62,000 nt of DNA from Symsagittifera roscoffensis (lineage: Eukaryota; Xenacoelomorpha; Acoela; Convolutidae), in assembly GCF_963678635.1 (NCBI RefSeq), contig NC_087067.1:54866456-54928455 (forward strand). The letters are read 5' to 3'. The position numbers and the translations under genes were made by a program. Below are positions 11,590 to 22,836 of the stretch, one piece after another (positions within the stretch are counted from its first letter, which is position 1; the number at the start of each line of letters is the position of its first letter). The notes under the pieces were generated by a model. It made no database searches. It saw only the letters and a program-made list of their open reading frames with translations, and was not told the origin of the DNA.

Positions 11590-12640
11590 AACAACGGAAA
11601 AATCAAAAAACTCAACAGTAATGTGATATTCCTCAATTCGTATAACTTCATGCTAGCGCCGCAGGCAAAACTTGTCGATAATTTGCCCAACAAAACGTTT
11701 TCTGCTGGAGAATCATTTTGAAAAACTAGGCCACTCCCCTGAAAAAATCAGTATGATGAAACAGAAAGGGCATTATCCCTACTCATACTTTTCCTTCAAA
11801 AAGTTCAGAGAAACTCGACTTCCCCCGCGAGCAAATTGGAAAAAGAAGTCTAACAGGAGGGAATGTGAATGTTACAAGAAGCCAGTAAACTCATACCCTG
11901 AAAGTTTTCACGGAATTGAAGTGTGGTTTTCTTGGTGATCACCACGACTTGTACTTGACTACAGATGTGCTTTTACTTGCTTTCGTTTTCGAAGCTTTTT
12001 GTGAAGTTTGCTATGAAACGTACGAGCTGGATTGCACCTGTTGATTTACGGCAACTAACCCTTCCGGGGAAGCCTTTAAAATAGTTTGTAAGCCCGACCT
12101 GAAATTCTAAATGTATCATAACTATCTGGACCTTTTGCAGCGAATGACACTAGAAGGCAAGTCGTCGGTTTACGCGCGCCGATTTTACAAAGCAAACAAA
12201 AACCACCTCGACAATTTTTCGACCAAACAATTTGTACGGGGGGATAATGAAACACTGCCTTTTGTCATTAAGCCGTTAGATAGTTGAAGTGCGTTTGACT
12301 ATAACAGAAGAGCTTCATGACCTTCTCGCTGACTACCCTCTTGCCCCCTCTCGTGAAATAGTGGAGGACGGTGCAATGGAATACGAGCAAGTCGACTTAG
12401 TGCGAAAATTGGGCATCACCACACTGCCAAAAGTGCCAAAGCTTCTGTAGACCTTGCGACCTAAAGAAGGTTATGCTTTGAATTACCTTACCCTAAACTT
12501 GTACCACGAGCTGAAAATGAAGATAACTCACCTCGGAAAAGTTCTTCAGTTCCGCCAAAGTCACTGAATGGCACCCTTTGTCGACCTCAACGCCGATTTT
12601 GCTTTACATGAGGAACCCCCTCAAGAAGGACGACTCCCTC
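11590..12640 (+). pseudogene. Protein-primed DNA polymerase B relic (Polinton/Maverick type)
   Basis: Pieces in several plus frames match in order the usual protein-primed family B layout. They are IFLNSYNFM (11620s), KGHYPYSYFSFKKFRETRLP (about 11767-11825), LTTDVLLLAFVFEAFCEVCY (about 11955-12015), then SSVYARRFYKANKNH, DYPLAPSREIVEDGAMEY and LGKVLQFRQSH.MAPFVDLN. Stops and frameshifts separate them. The order and motifs are known for Polinton/Maverick and related viral polymerases. The integrase, capsid and terminal repeats of such an element are not visible. It lies directly against the truncated A2 LTR. Confidence 0.7.
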
Positions 12641-15000
12641 CCATCCCTTAAGATCCGGGACACGATAAAATACTACTAACGATATAAATACATAAATCTT
12701 AAAAATCCTTCTTAAACGATGTGAGGCGTCCATATTTGGTCTATTTGATGCTTTCCTTTTTCTGAATAAAAAATCACCTCATTTTTAACATAATTTTTTT
12801 ATATAATTTTTTTTTAAAAACCAAACACCACTCCATAGAGCTTACAAAAGAGTGAAAGGACTCCGGGCTTCGCTCTGATACGAACAGTCTTGTCTGATAT
12901 TGAGCTTAGGCTATCATTAGCTTACAGCTGTTTTAAAGTTTGGCAACGTTTTCATTAATAAGTCAAAATTTATCAGGAGAAAAAGGTCTCTGAGCAGAAA
13001 TAGTCAAACACATCGAAGTTAAGGCAAAACAAGCTATTATGACGGATTTTTATGTTGACTTTTGACTATTGTAATTGACAAAAATTAACAAAATTAGTTG
13101 TTTGAACGATTTAAAATTGATTAAGTTCGTGACTTTTCCAAGAGAGTATAACATCTTATAATCGATTATAACTGATTATGGTTCACACAAATAAGTCTTT
13201 ATATCAATTATATTCGACTAAAATCGATCACAATGTTTCACTGTGTCACACCAAAAGTATATTTTAATTAGATCTTGTGAGTTTGGGGTATTATTTTTCT
13301 GTCAGTAACAAAATCTCTAAAAGTGAGATGCCTTGTCACTTTTTGGTTCCTCTGAACACAACGTTCTTCCACGAAACAAAAATTCTATAGATATTCATTC
13401 ATTTTAGTTTAAAGGTGCCCTCAGTAGCTTAAGAATGAATATTCCAAATAAGTTATGAAACTAAAGCAATATGCTGATATTTTATTGGTTAAAAAAACTT
13501 AAAATGTACATCATGAAACAACTCTAATGAAGATATAACAAAAAAATATAAAATGTTACAAACTTGAATTGATTTGAAAACTGATATAAAATTTTTTCAT
13601 TTTTCCCATAAACCTTTGTCTACGAAAAGCATAAAATATAAGCAACTCAGATGCAAGGTCGAAGACAGAATGGGCAAACAAAAAGGATCATTATCGATTA
13701 TAATTGATAACAATGGATTTTTATGCGAAACATATGAATTAGAAATTGAGATAAAAAATAATCACTTTTTATCAATATCAATTGATTGTAATTGTATCGG
13801 AATATAAATGCATAAAAATCGATTAAAATTGATACAAATTTGATGAAAAACAAACATATTATAATCGATTATTAATTGATTAAAATCGTTTTTTTTCCCT
13901 CAATTTTAGTAAGAATATGGTACTATAAAACAAAACAATTGATTATTAACGTGTAAAACTGAATTTGGGATTCCACATATTACGAGGCACAACTGTGCAC
14001 TGGATAGGCGCGCAATTGGGTGTTTGTAGGTCTCTGGAATCCAGAGACAAGTCGTTTAACATACTAAAACCTCTAAAACCTAGTCGGAACAATCAAAGAG
14101 AGTGAAAGAAGAAACAAAGAATAAGGAGAGCGTGCTTGTTGCGTCTTTGCAATTCACAAAATACACAGTTTGGCCTCGTGATTCACTTTCTTCGAATGGT
14201 GGAACAATGACGCGCAATTGAGACATTTAATTATTAAGCAGCAGTCAACTCAGTTCACAATTGAGGATGTTAAATTTCCGGCCAGTTCCCAAATTCGGCG
14301 TTTTGGTGCTATCCAACTAGCTGTCTTTGACCTATACGGCGGTTAAACTCGAAGAGAATGACGGAATTTTGTTGCTAGTGTTGGTTTTTTCAACGGACCA
14401 AATTCGACTTTTGAATTTAAAATTTTTGACAATGATTTCTGTACCATCTGAAAATAATTTTTGTCCAGAGCTCGAATTTTAAAAAACGTTTTAATGGTGA
14501 TTGTTTTTGTTTAGTCATGGGGGTTCGAAAATTGAAATTCCGGCCGTTTTGGGATAATTAAAGCGCGATATATTTTGTGCTTTCAAAGCGTAAGCGGCAA
14601 ATTAAATCGTTCCAAATTGAATAGAAGCAAAAAACTTGCTCCAAGTAATGTATTACCAGGCTAGAAGAACATCGCTGTGTAGTTTACATACAGTGGGTGG
14701 GGTATAAAATGAAGAAAAAATTGGAAAAAAAATCTGATGTTTTGCATTTTTTTCTGAGAATTCTATAAATTTAAAAATATATACTTTTTTCATCGACTTC
14801 AAACGGCAGTCGGAATATTCACTTTTTTGCCCTGGAATGCACAATCTAGTTAATAATTGGAAAACTGGAAAACAACTTCAAAGTGTGTTTTATTGCAGTC
14901 TGCTATGGATTGATTTTGTATTCTAAGTTCCAAAAAAATTTCTTATGCTCATCGCTTTGAACTGTAAACAAGCCCTCCTTCAAACCCCTCCTCACTCCTC
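12641..15000. other. Non-coding stretch with clusters of AATCGATT-type palindromes
   Basis: No convincing gene. Between 13150 and 13900 there are many short palindromic words of the ATCGATTATAAT/AATTGATT type, for example around 13160, 13210, 13690, 13775, 13820 and 13865. Similar words recur at 21158-21260. Short open frames at 13574-13807 and 14653-14844 have no homology or composition support. Confidence 0.5.
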
Positions 15001-15021
15001 CCCCCTCACCCCCCCCCCCCC
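15000..15021. repeat. Poly-C tract
   Basis: A run of 13 C preceded by a mixed C/T tract (about 14975-15021), next to the splice donor side of the exon-like block at 15035-15210. Striking in an AT-rich background. Confidence 0.9.
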
Positions 15022-15034
15022 TGGTCTTACTCAC

Positions 15035-15210
15035 TGGTCACAGGATGAGATGGGATATCCGTTTGCACACAGCTGGAGAAATGTGGTGTTTTTGAACACC
15101 ACGTGACCATCCTCGAGCTTCTTGTCGTACAAGCACCTCACCACGAACTTGTTGAAACCGAGACAGTCGTGCACTGAGCAGCCGAACTCGCTCACGTTTC
15201 TGGACATGAG
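15035..15210 (-). CDS. Exon-like block of an unidentified Cys-containing protein
   Basis: On the minus strand, TTTTTATAG (acceptor) precedes a 176-nt open block that ends at GTGAGTAAG (donor). It encodes 58 residues plus 2 nt, starting LMSRNVSEFGCSVHDC and ending QLCANGYPISSCD, with five cysteines. GC content and GC-ending codons are far above the surroundings, as expected for a host coding exon. An in-frame stop lies just past each splice site, which fits exon boundaries. No partner exon was found in the window and I do not recognise the family. A single stranded exon of a host gene, or a gene fragment, is the best reading. Confidence 0.5.
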
Positions 15211-15379
15211 CTATAAAAACATCACTAACAGCACCGTTAAATGCACAATCGTCAAACTAAAATATGCCTCCTATATACCAGCAAACACAGTTGCTGCACA
15301 AATAACTGTGGGTAGTCGTTTTATTTGTATTAAAAAAACTACATTTAGTGTTTATATGGATTTTTTGATAAAATCATAG

Positions 15380-17134
15380 CCAGAGGATAGTTGGAATAGA
15401 ATGGATAACCGCAAGAATGCAGAAAAAAACAGATTTGGTTTATTTTTTTATCTTTTGACTTTCAAAAAAATGAATGAACTTAAAGCTCTTTGATTTTCAA
15501 GAATAATTTTTGATTGACATTTTTTGATAAAACTAACGCAATAGAGAAAACTGGGTAAATTTTTCATTCAGCTGGGAAGTCTGAAATTTTAAATCCACTT
15601 TCGAAATAAGAATTCGATCACGTGTTTCGTGATTTTGACTCTTTTGCTTTTCAATAGTCGAGTTGCCTTCCTTTTTGTTTCCTTTTGCAACAAAGGTAAT
15701 GAAGAGAACTAAAAAGAATCAAACCGGGAAAATCAATTTGGAACCTGAAAATTTTTTAAAAAATTTTTCCTGAAAAAAAACATCACGACATAGTCATAAG
15801 AATCTTCACTACAGTCATCGTCTCTTAAACAGCTATCTCAATTTGAAAAAAGAAGGAAAACTGAATTTTTAAACAAGAACGAAGCTTTCACTTTTATTTT
15901 GCGCATCAAAAACAAAGTCTAAAGACAATGGGGAAAGGGTTCACGTGGCTCGGGTTGATGTCCAAAATCGATAATAATAGTCATATAAAATCTCTTTGAA
16001 GTTTTCTGGGAAAAAGGTTTACGTACAATTTTCATATAGGAAAATACGCGATTAGCATTTTTAGATAGCATGATAAAAGTATATAAAATTGAGAAGCTTG
16101 GTCTGCCTCAAAAAATTTCAAATTTTTAACCGTGAAATCCTTACTGTAATCAGACAAGTTTTTCCCAAAACTAAATAAGCTCGCATTTAGTATAGCTTAT
16201 AAAGAGGCAAAGTGGAGCATCGTATCAGTTTCGATACAAAAAAAACGTCGCATACAAATTGTCAATAGAAAGCGAGATGGAAAACAAAAACACTGAGAAA
16301 AAATTTCTAAAAGTCTAAAAAAACTCAATTTCCAAAGCAGAAACGAGAAACACAGCCATTAGCACTAGACGAGCTTTAAAACTAGACCACGAAATCGATT
16401 ATATTGCAATTATAATAAAGAAAGAAAGAAAGAATTAATTTCTCAATGTTACTAGAAAATTCATATCATATTGCGCATAAATACATCAGTATCAAAGAGA
16501 GGACAGCTAACGATCCCATAAGGGATACTAAATGCTGCCCCCCAAAAAAAAATATTAGAAACATGAATGATGTAGTTAGTTGGGTTTCAAATTATTATGA
16601 AATCTAGTGCATAAATTCAACATATTTGCAAAAATAAAACGAACAAAAAAGGTGAAATATAAAAATCATACATTAGAGGGTCTAAAGGCCTACTCAGAAA
16701 TGGCATGATTTATCTCCGTTTTAAGTAACACACAACATAACTTAGTTTATTTAAAACAGTTGCAAATGTTAATGAATTGATTATAATATTTACCTAAGAA
16801 AAAAAAATACAAATTTTTTCCTTTCATTGTAAGCCTTGGGCATGAATATGAAATTTCTAAGTGATTTTTACGAAAAACGAAAAATTGGGCATAGGTTCTC
16901 CCTCAAGCGGGCCATTTCGGCCCATTTTGGAAAAAATTTATGTTTTTTTTTTTTTTAATTTTTAATGGATGCTCCACTTTTCCGAGACTTTTATTCAGTA
17001 ATCTAAACTCACAAAGAGTCCGTCGTACTAGGTTTTCCGGGGATTACGTCAAAAAATCTCGGGTCCGTGGAGCAGCCATGGTATTTTAATTCCTATTATT
17101 AAATCTATTTTCCATCTATCCAACATATGCAAAA

Positions 17135-17137
<3 letters not shown>
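15380..17137. other. AT-rich non-coding stretch
   Basis: No supported gene on either strand. There are short A-runs, a small GAAA-type microsatellite near 16420-16435 and nothing else I can assign. Confidence 0.5.

Positions 17138-17177
<40 letters not shown>
17138..17177. repeat. (TA)n microsatellite at the LINE 3' end
   Basis: About 40 bp of pure TA repeat. It lies immediately past the LINE ORF2 stop codon with only about 20 bp between, so it is probably the simple-repeat tail of that element, in place of a poly-A tail. Confidence 0.85.
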
Positions 17178-17179
<2 letters not shown>

Positions 17180-17196
17180 TTTAGGAACAACTCAAT

Positions 17197-20140
17197 TTAA
17201 TTCTGGCGAAAGATAAATTTGATGAGTTCTTCGTTGCTTAGAATGAACAGATCTCTAATTCGGTGAGCCACGTTTTGAATATTTGCCTGTGAAAAAATAG
17301 TGAATTCATTGGGCATTAAAAAGTTCTGTTTAAGTAAATTGTAAAATTTCGTTCCCCTGTAACTTATCGACATTCTCTGCATTTTGGTTTTTAAATTAGG
17401 AATTTTCATCAACTCTGAAATAACCCTCCTAGTCCTATAGGTTGGTATTTCAAATTTAAAAAGTTCATTTAGAAATTCTTCAGAATGAATTCCGGAGACA
17501 GATCTCAAAACAAATTTTAGAAGTTCATACACATGTAATTCGTGGATAGTTAAGATTCCTTGATCAAAAAATACATCCCGTATTGTTTCAAAATTTCTTT
17601 TGAAGTAAATTAGGCGAATAATTTTTTTTTGTTTCATCAAAAGAAGCAAAAGATTTGTATAGCTGGTACAGCCGTACACTAAAACGCCGTATTGTACAAT
17701 TGGTTTAATATTAGAGGCATAGTATTTTAGTATGGTACCTCTGGGAACATAATGACGCATTTTTGAAATGATTCCACATTGTTTTCTAAGCTTAGTTCGA
17801 ACTAAATCAATATGAGTATTGAAAGATAATTTAGCATCCAAAATAATTCCAAGATATTTGCAAGATGAAGCATTTTTTAAAGGTAATTTATTTAAATAAA
17901 TGTTTTGGTTGGAAGCACTATTTGAAGAAACGTAGACTTGAACAGTTTTATCTATATTCAGGGATAATTTATTTAATATTAACCACTTGCCTACAGCTTC
18001 TAAGTCTTTGTTGAAATTTTCAACAGAGCAATTTAAAGCAGTTATGTTAGTATCATCGGCAAACAGGAAAACTTCACTATATTGGCAGACTTGGGGAAGG
18101 TCATTAATATATATCAGAAACAAAAGTGGTCCTAGTATTGACCCTTGAGGGACGCCGCACTTTAAGTCCATCCACGATGACTTTGTTGTACCTATTTCTA
18201 CTACTTGTTTTCGATGTTTCAGATAGCTTATGAACCAACTTAAATCTTTTCTATTTATCCCATACATTTGCAACTTTTGAAATAGTATCTGATGATCCAG
18301 TGTATCAAAAGCTTTTTTTAAATCAAGAAAAACAGTATATTTTTGCTTTGCGACCTGCTCATATCTAAACGAAGTTTTTCTGTTACTTCCGCAATTGCAA
18401 CGACTGTGCTGTGATTTTTGCGAAAACCAAATTGTTTAATGTATATTAACGAATTCGTTTCCAAGTAATTGTATACTCTGTTGTCCATTACTCGCTCAAA
18501 AACCTTGCTCCAGGTGACAAGATGGGATATTGGTCTGTAATTTGTAATATCAAGTTTAGAACCTTCCTTATATAATGGATAGACAACAGCCCTAGCTAGA
18601 CAGATAGGAAAATGGCCAGATTTAAAAGAAACTTCAATGAGTTGCCTTAATATGGGTACAATCGCAAATGAGCTTGCTATCAAAACAAGATTACTGATTC
18701 CATCCACGCCAGATGAAGCTTTATTTTGTAGGTTAGAAATGATAATTTGAACTTCACTCTCCGTAACAGGGAAATTGAACATGCAAAAGTTAGGTGTATC
18801 AAATGATTGTGTGATTCCCTAGTTTGGTATGTTTTTCGCCAGATTTATGCCAATCGAAGAGAAATGAGCATTAAATTCATTTGCAATTGCCGATTCATCG
18901 GTGATACAATTTCCGCTAATGGAATTGATCGAAACAATTTTTTTTGATGTATTTGTAATTCCCCTTAAATTATTTAAAAGTTTATATATCTGTCTTGAGT
19001 CACCAACACACTTACTAAACTTATCATAGCAATATTAAAAAAGCTCATTGCTCAAAAAAATCAGCGTGCGTCAACACAGGCGAAAAAAAAACATAAGCAG
19101 ACAAGCTAAAGTTCGACTATATTTCTTAATCTCAATTTCACATTTCTTCCGGACAATTTCAAAACGCAACCTGGCACCAACTTCAGATTTATTGTTACAC
19201 CATGTTCTATGAAGCCTGTTTCGTTTTGCGATTAGGTTTTTAATACGATTCGACAGCGAAAAAGATCTAGATTTCCGCTCTTGTGTCTTTGTGGTTTTCA
19301 GTGGTGCGTATTTGTCTAATACACTGCTAAACGTGGACTGAAATTCCACAAATAAATCATCAATGCCTTTTGATGGGTCTAAAGTGTCATTATAGTGTAA
19401 TTTGTTCATAAGTGTTTGATTAAGATTTTCTATCTGTATTTTTGATTTTAAGAAAGTTGTATCACGATAAATTTTTGGACAAATTCTCTTTGATATTTGG
19501 GTGTTTAATTCTAAAATAATCGGAAAGTGGTCAGAAAATGGTTGATTTTCAAGAGCATAGGCTGCTTTTACATTAACATCTTTAACTATCATGTGATCTA
19601 GAAGAGTTTCACTTTTGTAACCAACTCTGGTTGGTTGCTTTATCAGTTGATTGAAACCATTATTTTCGACAGCATCAATGTATTTAGAAGATAGATTGTT
19701 CGACTTAAGGATGTTTCTATTAAAATCACCACATATTACCGCGCGATAATTTTTGTTGCTTATAGCTTCCAGGTGCTTATCGAATTCGTCTACAAAAGTA
19801 AACTTATTATCATTGGGGGATTGTAGACAAGCATTATTTGGAAAATTTCATTGTTTAATTTAACTAAAACTGAAATACTTTCCGCCAACTCTGAGTTAAA
19901 TTCTTCTATAATAGTTACATTATCTTTCAATTGCATCATTACCCCGCCTCCTATTCCTTTCCTCGATTTATTAATTATAGTTTTATAACCACTAAGTTTG
20001 AAGCAGTTGACACTATTATCATCCTGTAACCAAGTTTCACTAATGCACTAATACGTCCGGTGGTGACTCAAGGCTATTTATTAGTGCTTCCAACTCATCG
20101 TGATGTTTATTAAGGGATCTCACATTCATATGAAAAATTT
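17197..20140 (-). pseudogene. LINE ORF2: endonuclease and reverse transcriptase
   Basis: Reading right to left, HMNVRSLNKHHDEL (about 20135) opens the endonuclease, followed by a stop and then SETWLQDDN, GDFNRN and SDHFPIILELN (19071-19592), all APE-endonuclease blocks. RT follows: SGVDGISN, VVYPLYKEGSK, NYRPISHL and FGFRKNHST (18318-18782). After a 1-nt shift near 18320 comes CGVPQGSILGPLLFLIYIND with the catalytic FADDTNI (17197-18273). The last frame is 358 codons and ends at the natural C-terminus. Frameshifts and the insertion at 19037-19119 make it non-functional as it stands. Confidence 0.85.
19037..19119. repeat. 83-bp insertion with 4-bp target duplication
   Basis: Flanked by TATT on both sides (19033-19036 and 19120-19123). 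Removing it plus one TATT restores the LINE reading (EIKKY then CYDKFSKCVG). The same sequence occurs at 21706-21788 with a single mismatch. It begins AAAAAAGCTCATTGCTC and ends GTTCGACTA. No coding potential. Confidence 0.75.
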
Positions 20141-20189
20141 TAGCAACTTTAGAGAATGAGGTAGATGTTACTGGTTTTGATTCTGGTTG

Positions 20190-21110
20190 CTATTGTTTTA
20201 CAAAACAACTCTCAAGCTTTTCTATTTTGTATTGAAGCTGTTGCGTTCCTTCAAAAAGTCCTCGGATACACTGAATGTTTTGGTTTTCTTTAAACTTGTA
20301 GTAGATGTTCCCCTCTCGCGTCCAGGCTGATTCAATCCTTGAGACTTGTTTCATTAAATTGAAAAACTTCAATCGCGGTGCCGTTAGATCTTCGAATATT
20401 TTCACGGAGTGCATAGTCTGCGACTGGTTCAGGTTTTTCTTCTTGCGCAGCAGTTCCACCTTGGCAATCCGTCTGGAGAAGCGCACTATCATTGGCCGGG
20501 AGTTTGCATTTCTTCCAGGTAATCTGTGAGCAATAGAAATATCGCTCTTCTCAATCTCAGCGCCAGCTTCTTTGGCGACGCTCAATACTTTGTCAATGCT
20601 TTGGAAATAGTCTTCGAATATTCTTCTCCCGTTTTCATTTGTACCTCGTTCTTCCTGATTTCCAATGATCCTCACATTATCTCTTCTGTTGTATCCCTCA
20701 AGAAGCTCGTCTTCTGAAGCTGCTTTTAGTCTGCACTTTCTGACCTCTTGCTCTATTGTTTGTTGTGCCTCCCTTAGAACCGTTTCTTTGACATCTTGCA
20801 GACCCTGGCCTATTAAAGACTTAAAAATTGCGCTTCATGTAGTTTCCAGTTTCTCAATGATTCGAGGGATTTGCTTCTCAAAGACTTTTTCGATACTCGA
20901 CTCTATGATTTCATTGATGTTGGCATTTGATTCGGATATGGATGCCAAGTCAGGAGGACTTAGTACGGCACAGCTTCTTTTTGAAGTTGATTTCGCAATA
21001 GGTGTTTGGTCTTGATATCTGAGCTGAGGGATTGCGTTGTTTTCTTCTTGAATACTAAAAGTCTCTGGTTCCTCAGTGTTCCCTGCTGTGTTCATTTGGG
21101 AATTATCCAT
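20190..21110 (-). pseudogene. LINE ORF1 with one internal stop
   Basis: A single frame of 306 codons broken only by a TGA at 20835-20837; the parts on either side and the 53 codons between them are in register. The C-terminal half has GYNRRDNVRIIGNQEERG, SDISIAHRLPG and RPMIVRFSRR, typical of LINE ORF1 RNA-binding domains, after a Glu/Lys/Gln-rich stretch likely to form a coiled coil. It would act as the nucleic-acid chaperone of the LINE RNP. Confidence 0.75.
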
Positions 21111-22322
21111 TCTGTGTCTCTGAAACTATTTAATAAGTTTATCACAACAATTAGGCTAATTATAATCGATTACTTTTCGAAAAAAAAATTCTCATTTTCT
21201 TTTCTTTTATAATACATTTTAATCGATTATAGCCCATTATTTTTTGAACTGAATTCGATTATTTTTGCAAAAATTTTGCAAATTTTGCAGGAAACTTTGC
21301 AAAATTTATGCCATGTGTTTTACTAAATGCCATTTCTCAACATCACTTTCTCTAGTTTTTTGAACTCCCACATCGATTTCTGACAATACTCTGTTAGAAG
21401 GCCATTGATCTGGAAGCAAACGAAGCCAAAGAAAAAAATTGCCAAAAGAATAGAAGTTCAAGTTCTTTGAGTTTAAAATTTTCATCCCACAACATAATTA
21501 TTTTAATTTAAAAAAAGAAAATGAAAGTCATTTCCACCAACCAACCGAAACAAAGTTACTGCAAACACAAAACATGAGCCGAAATCACATAGACCGAAAA
21601 GTTGTGAAATCATATAGACTTAAACAAAAAAAGACATATTGCAGTCGGGCATTGTTTATTTAGTAACTACAGAAAGAAGTAGTTCAAGATACTTGAGATT
21701 ACATTAAAAAAGCTCATTGCTCAAAAAAATCAGCGTGCGTCAACTCAGGCGAAAAAAAAACATAAGCAGACAAGCTAAAGTTCGACTAATCAATTTTTCG
21801 CGGAAAAGATAATCAGTTTCCAAAACAAGGTCCGGCCGGGACTCGAATGATCAGAGGAAAATGTTTTACCTCCAGACCAAGTAGAAAGGGGTCTGAAAGA
21901 TGCTTAGAATCAATAAGAAAAGTTGCTTGCAGGAAAAAAGTCTAGATCCTGATACATCGAAACTTGCTCTAGCAAGTGAGATTACATATAAGCTAGATTA
22001 TTTGTCAAAACGAAAACTTAATTTTTGCAATGCGTCAATGATAGATGCTTCAGTGAAAAAAAACCACGCAAAAATTGTTCTTTTTTGATAAAAAGTACAA
22101 AAATATGAAAGTTGTGTGAACCAAAAATATAAACATGGCATATCTCAAATTGCAGCTAATTTGTGATAATTCTGCAGCTCTAGTTCATTCTATTTTCTAA
22201 CAAACTTTCACTCATGAATTAAGATGAACCAATGCAGATTTGATTAATAGAAAATGTTATAAAAAAATTAAAATAGAACAATGAAGAAAGTCAAATATTT
22301 TGCGCACCAATTCAGTGCACTG
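21111..22322. other. Non-coding spacer between the LINE and element B
   Basis: Contains ATCGATTA-type palindromes (21158-21260), the 83-bp repeat copy and otherwise AT-rich sequence. I see no gene. Confidence 0.5.
21706..21788. repeat. Second copy of the 83-bp repeat
   Basis: Identical to 19037-19119 apart from one base. The flanks here (CATT on the left, ATCA on the right) do not form a target duplication, so this may be an older copy or the end of a larger unit. Confidence 0.75.
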
Positions 22323-22815
22323 TGAGTTATGACCGAAGTGTAACTCATAGAGTAATTTCGGATAGGGTACACCGTCTGCTCGTCACGCTATCTTATTTTC
22401 GGCCGGATAGATTCGTGCAACTTCTTAGTCTAATACCGATCCTAATCTTACTCTTATACTATCTAGTCTCAGGTTGTTTAACTAGTCTCTGCTAGGCTCA
22501 ATAGATCTAGGGTATACTGGTTTATTGCGGCTGCTGAAGTGCTCGGGAGAGTCCAACTAATTTCTAAGTTAAATTCAAATCTCTCTGGTGCTGAAATTAC
22601 AAGTAACTTCAGCACTTACAAATAAGTGGGTTGTTAGTTAGATGGATCATGATTGGTTAATATTAAATACTTTACATTGGTAAAACATTTAATTTATCCA
22701 ATCATAAAATATAGTTTAGATCAGGTTCCACCCATCCGGGTTTTACAGAGTTTTTTAGAACAGTTCTTCTGTAATTCAAGGATGGATGATGGACGTTGGT
22801 ATTTGGCGAACATCA
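22323..22815 (-). repeat. Element B 3' LTR
   Basis: Begins TGAGTTATGAC and ends GGCGAACATCA in plus orientation (TG...CA). The left edge is fixed by comparison with 40769. The right edge is inferred from the adjoining purine tract. On the minus strand it has a TATA-like CTATATTTTATG (22703-22714), CCAAT-like words and AATAAA (22521-22526). It shares its second half with the decayed A2 LTR. Confidence 0.7.
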
Positions 22816-22836
22816 TATTTCTTTCGCTTCTTCTTG
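22816..22836 (-). promoter_or_regulatory. Element B polypurine tract
   Basis: On the minus strand AAGAAGAAGCGAAAGAAATA directly precedes the TGATGTTCGCC start of the 3' LTR, as expected for the plus-strand primer. The choice of this tract sets the LTR edge. Other purine runs near 23412 and 23690 were judged weaker. Confidence 0.6.

Larger units (their letters stand above)
17138..21110 (-). mobile_element. Non-LTR retrotransposon (LINE, CR1/Jockey-like)
   Basis: Minus-strand element with ORF1 (20190-21110) and an ORF2 carrying APE-type endonuclease and RT (17197-about 20140), ending in a (TA)n tail. Damage is light: one stop in ORF1, a few frameshifts in ORF2 and one 83-bp insertion. Clade assignment to the CR1/Jockey side rests on the ORF1 type, the NVRSLN-type endonuclease start and the FADDT RT box, recalled and not searched. 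Confidence 0.85.

Noticed and set aside
14689-14844. TACAGTGGGTGGGG, like the end of a Tc1/mariner element
   Set aside because: Only one such end was seen, with no inverted partner and no transposase, so it cannot be supported.
15122-15379. 85-codon plus-strand frame
   Set aside because: Its first part is the reverse of the exon-like block. The splice sites and codon usage favour the minus strand.
19037-19119. Spliced-leader or snRNA gene reading of the 83-bp repeat
   Set aside because: A T-run resembling an Sm site is present, but there is no convincing donor, cap-proximal exon or terminal hairpin.
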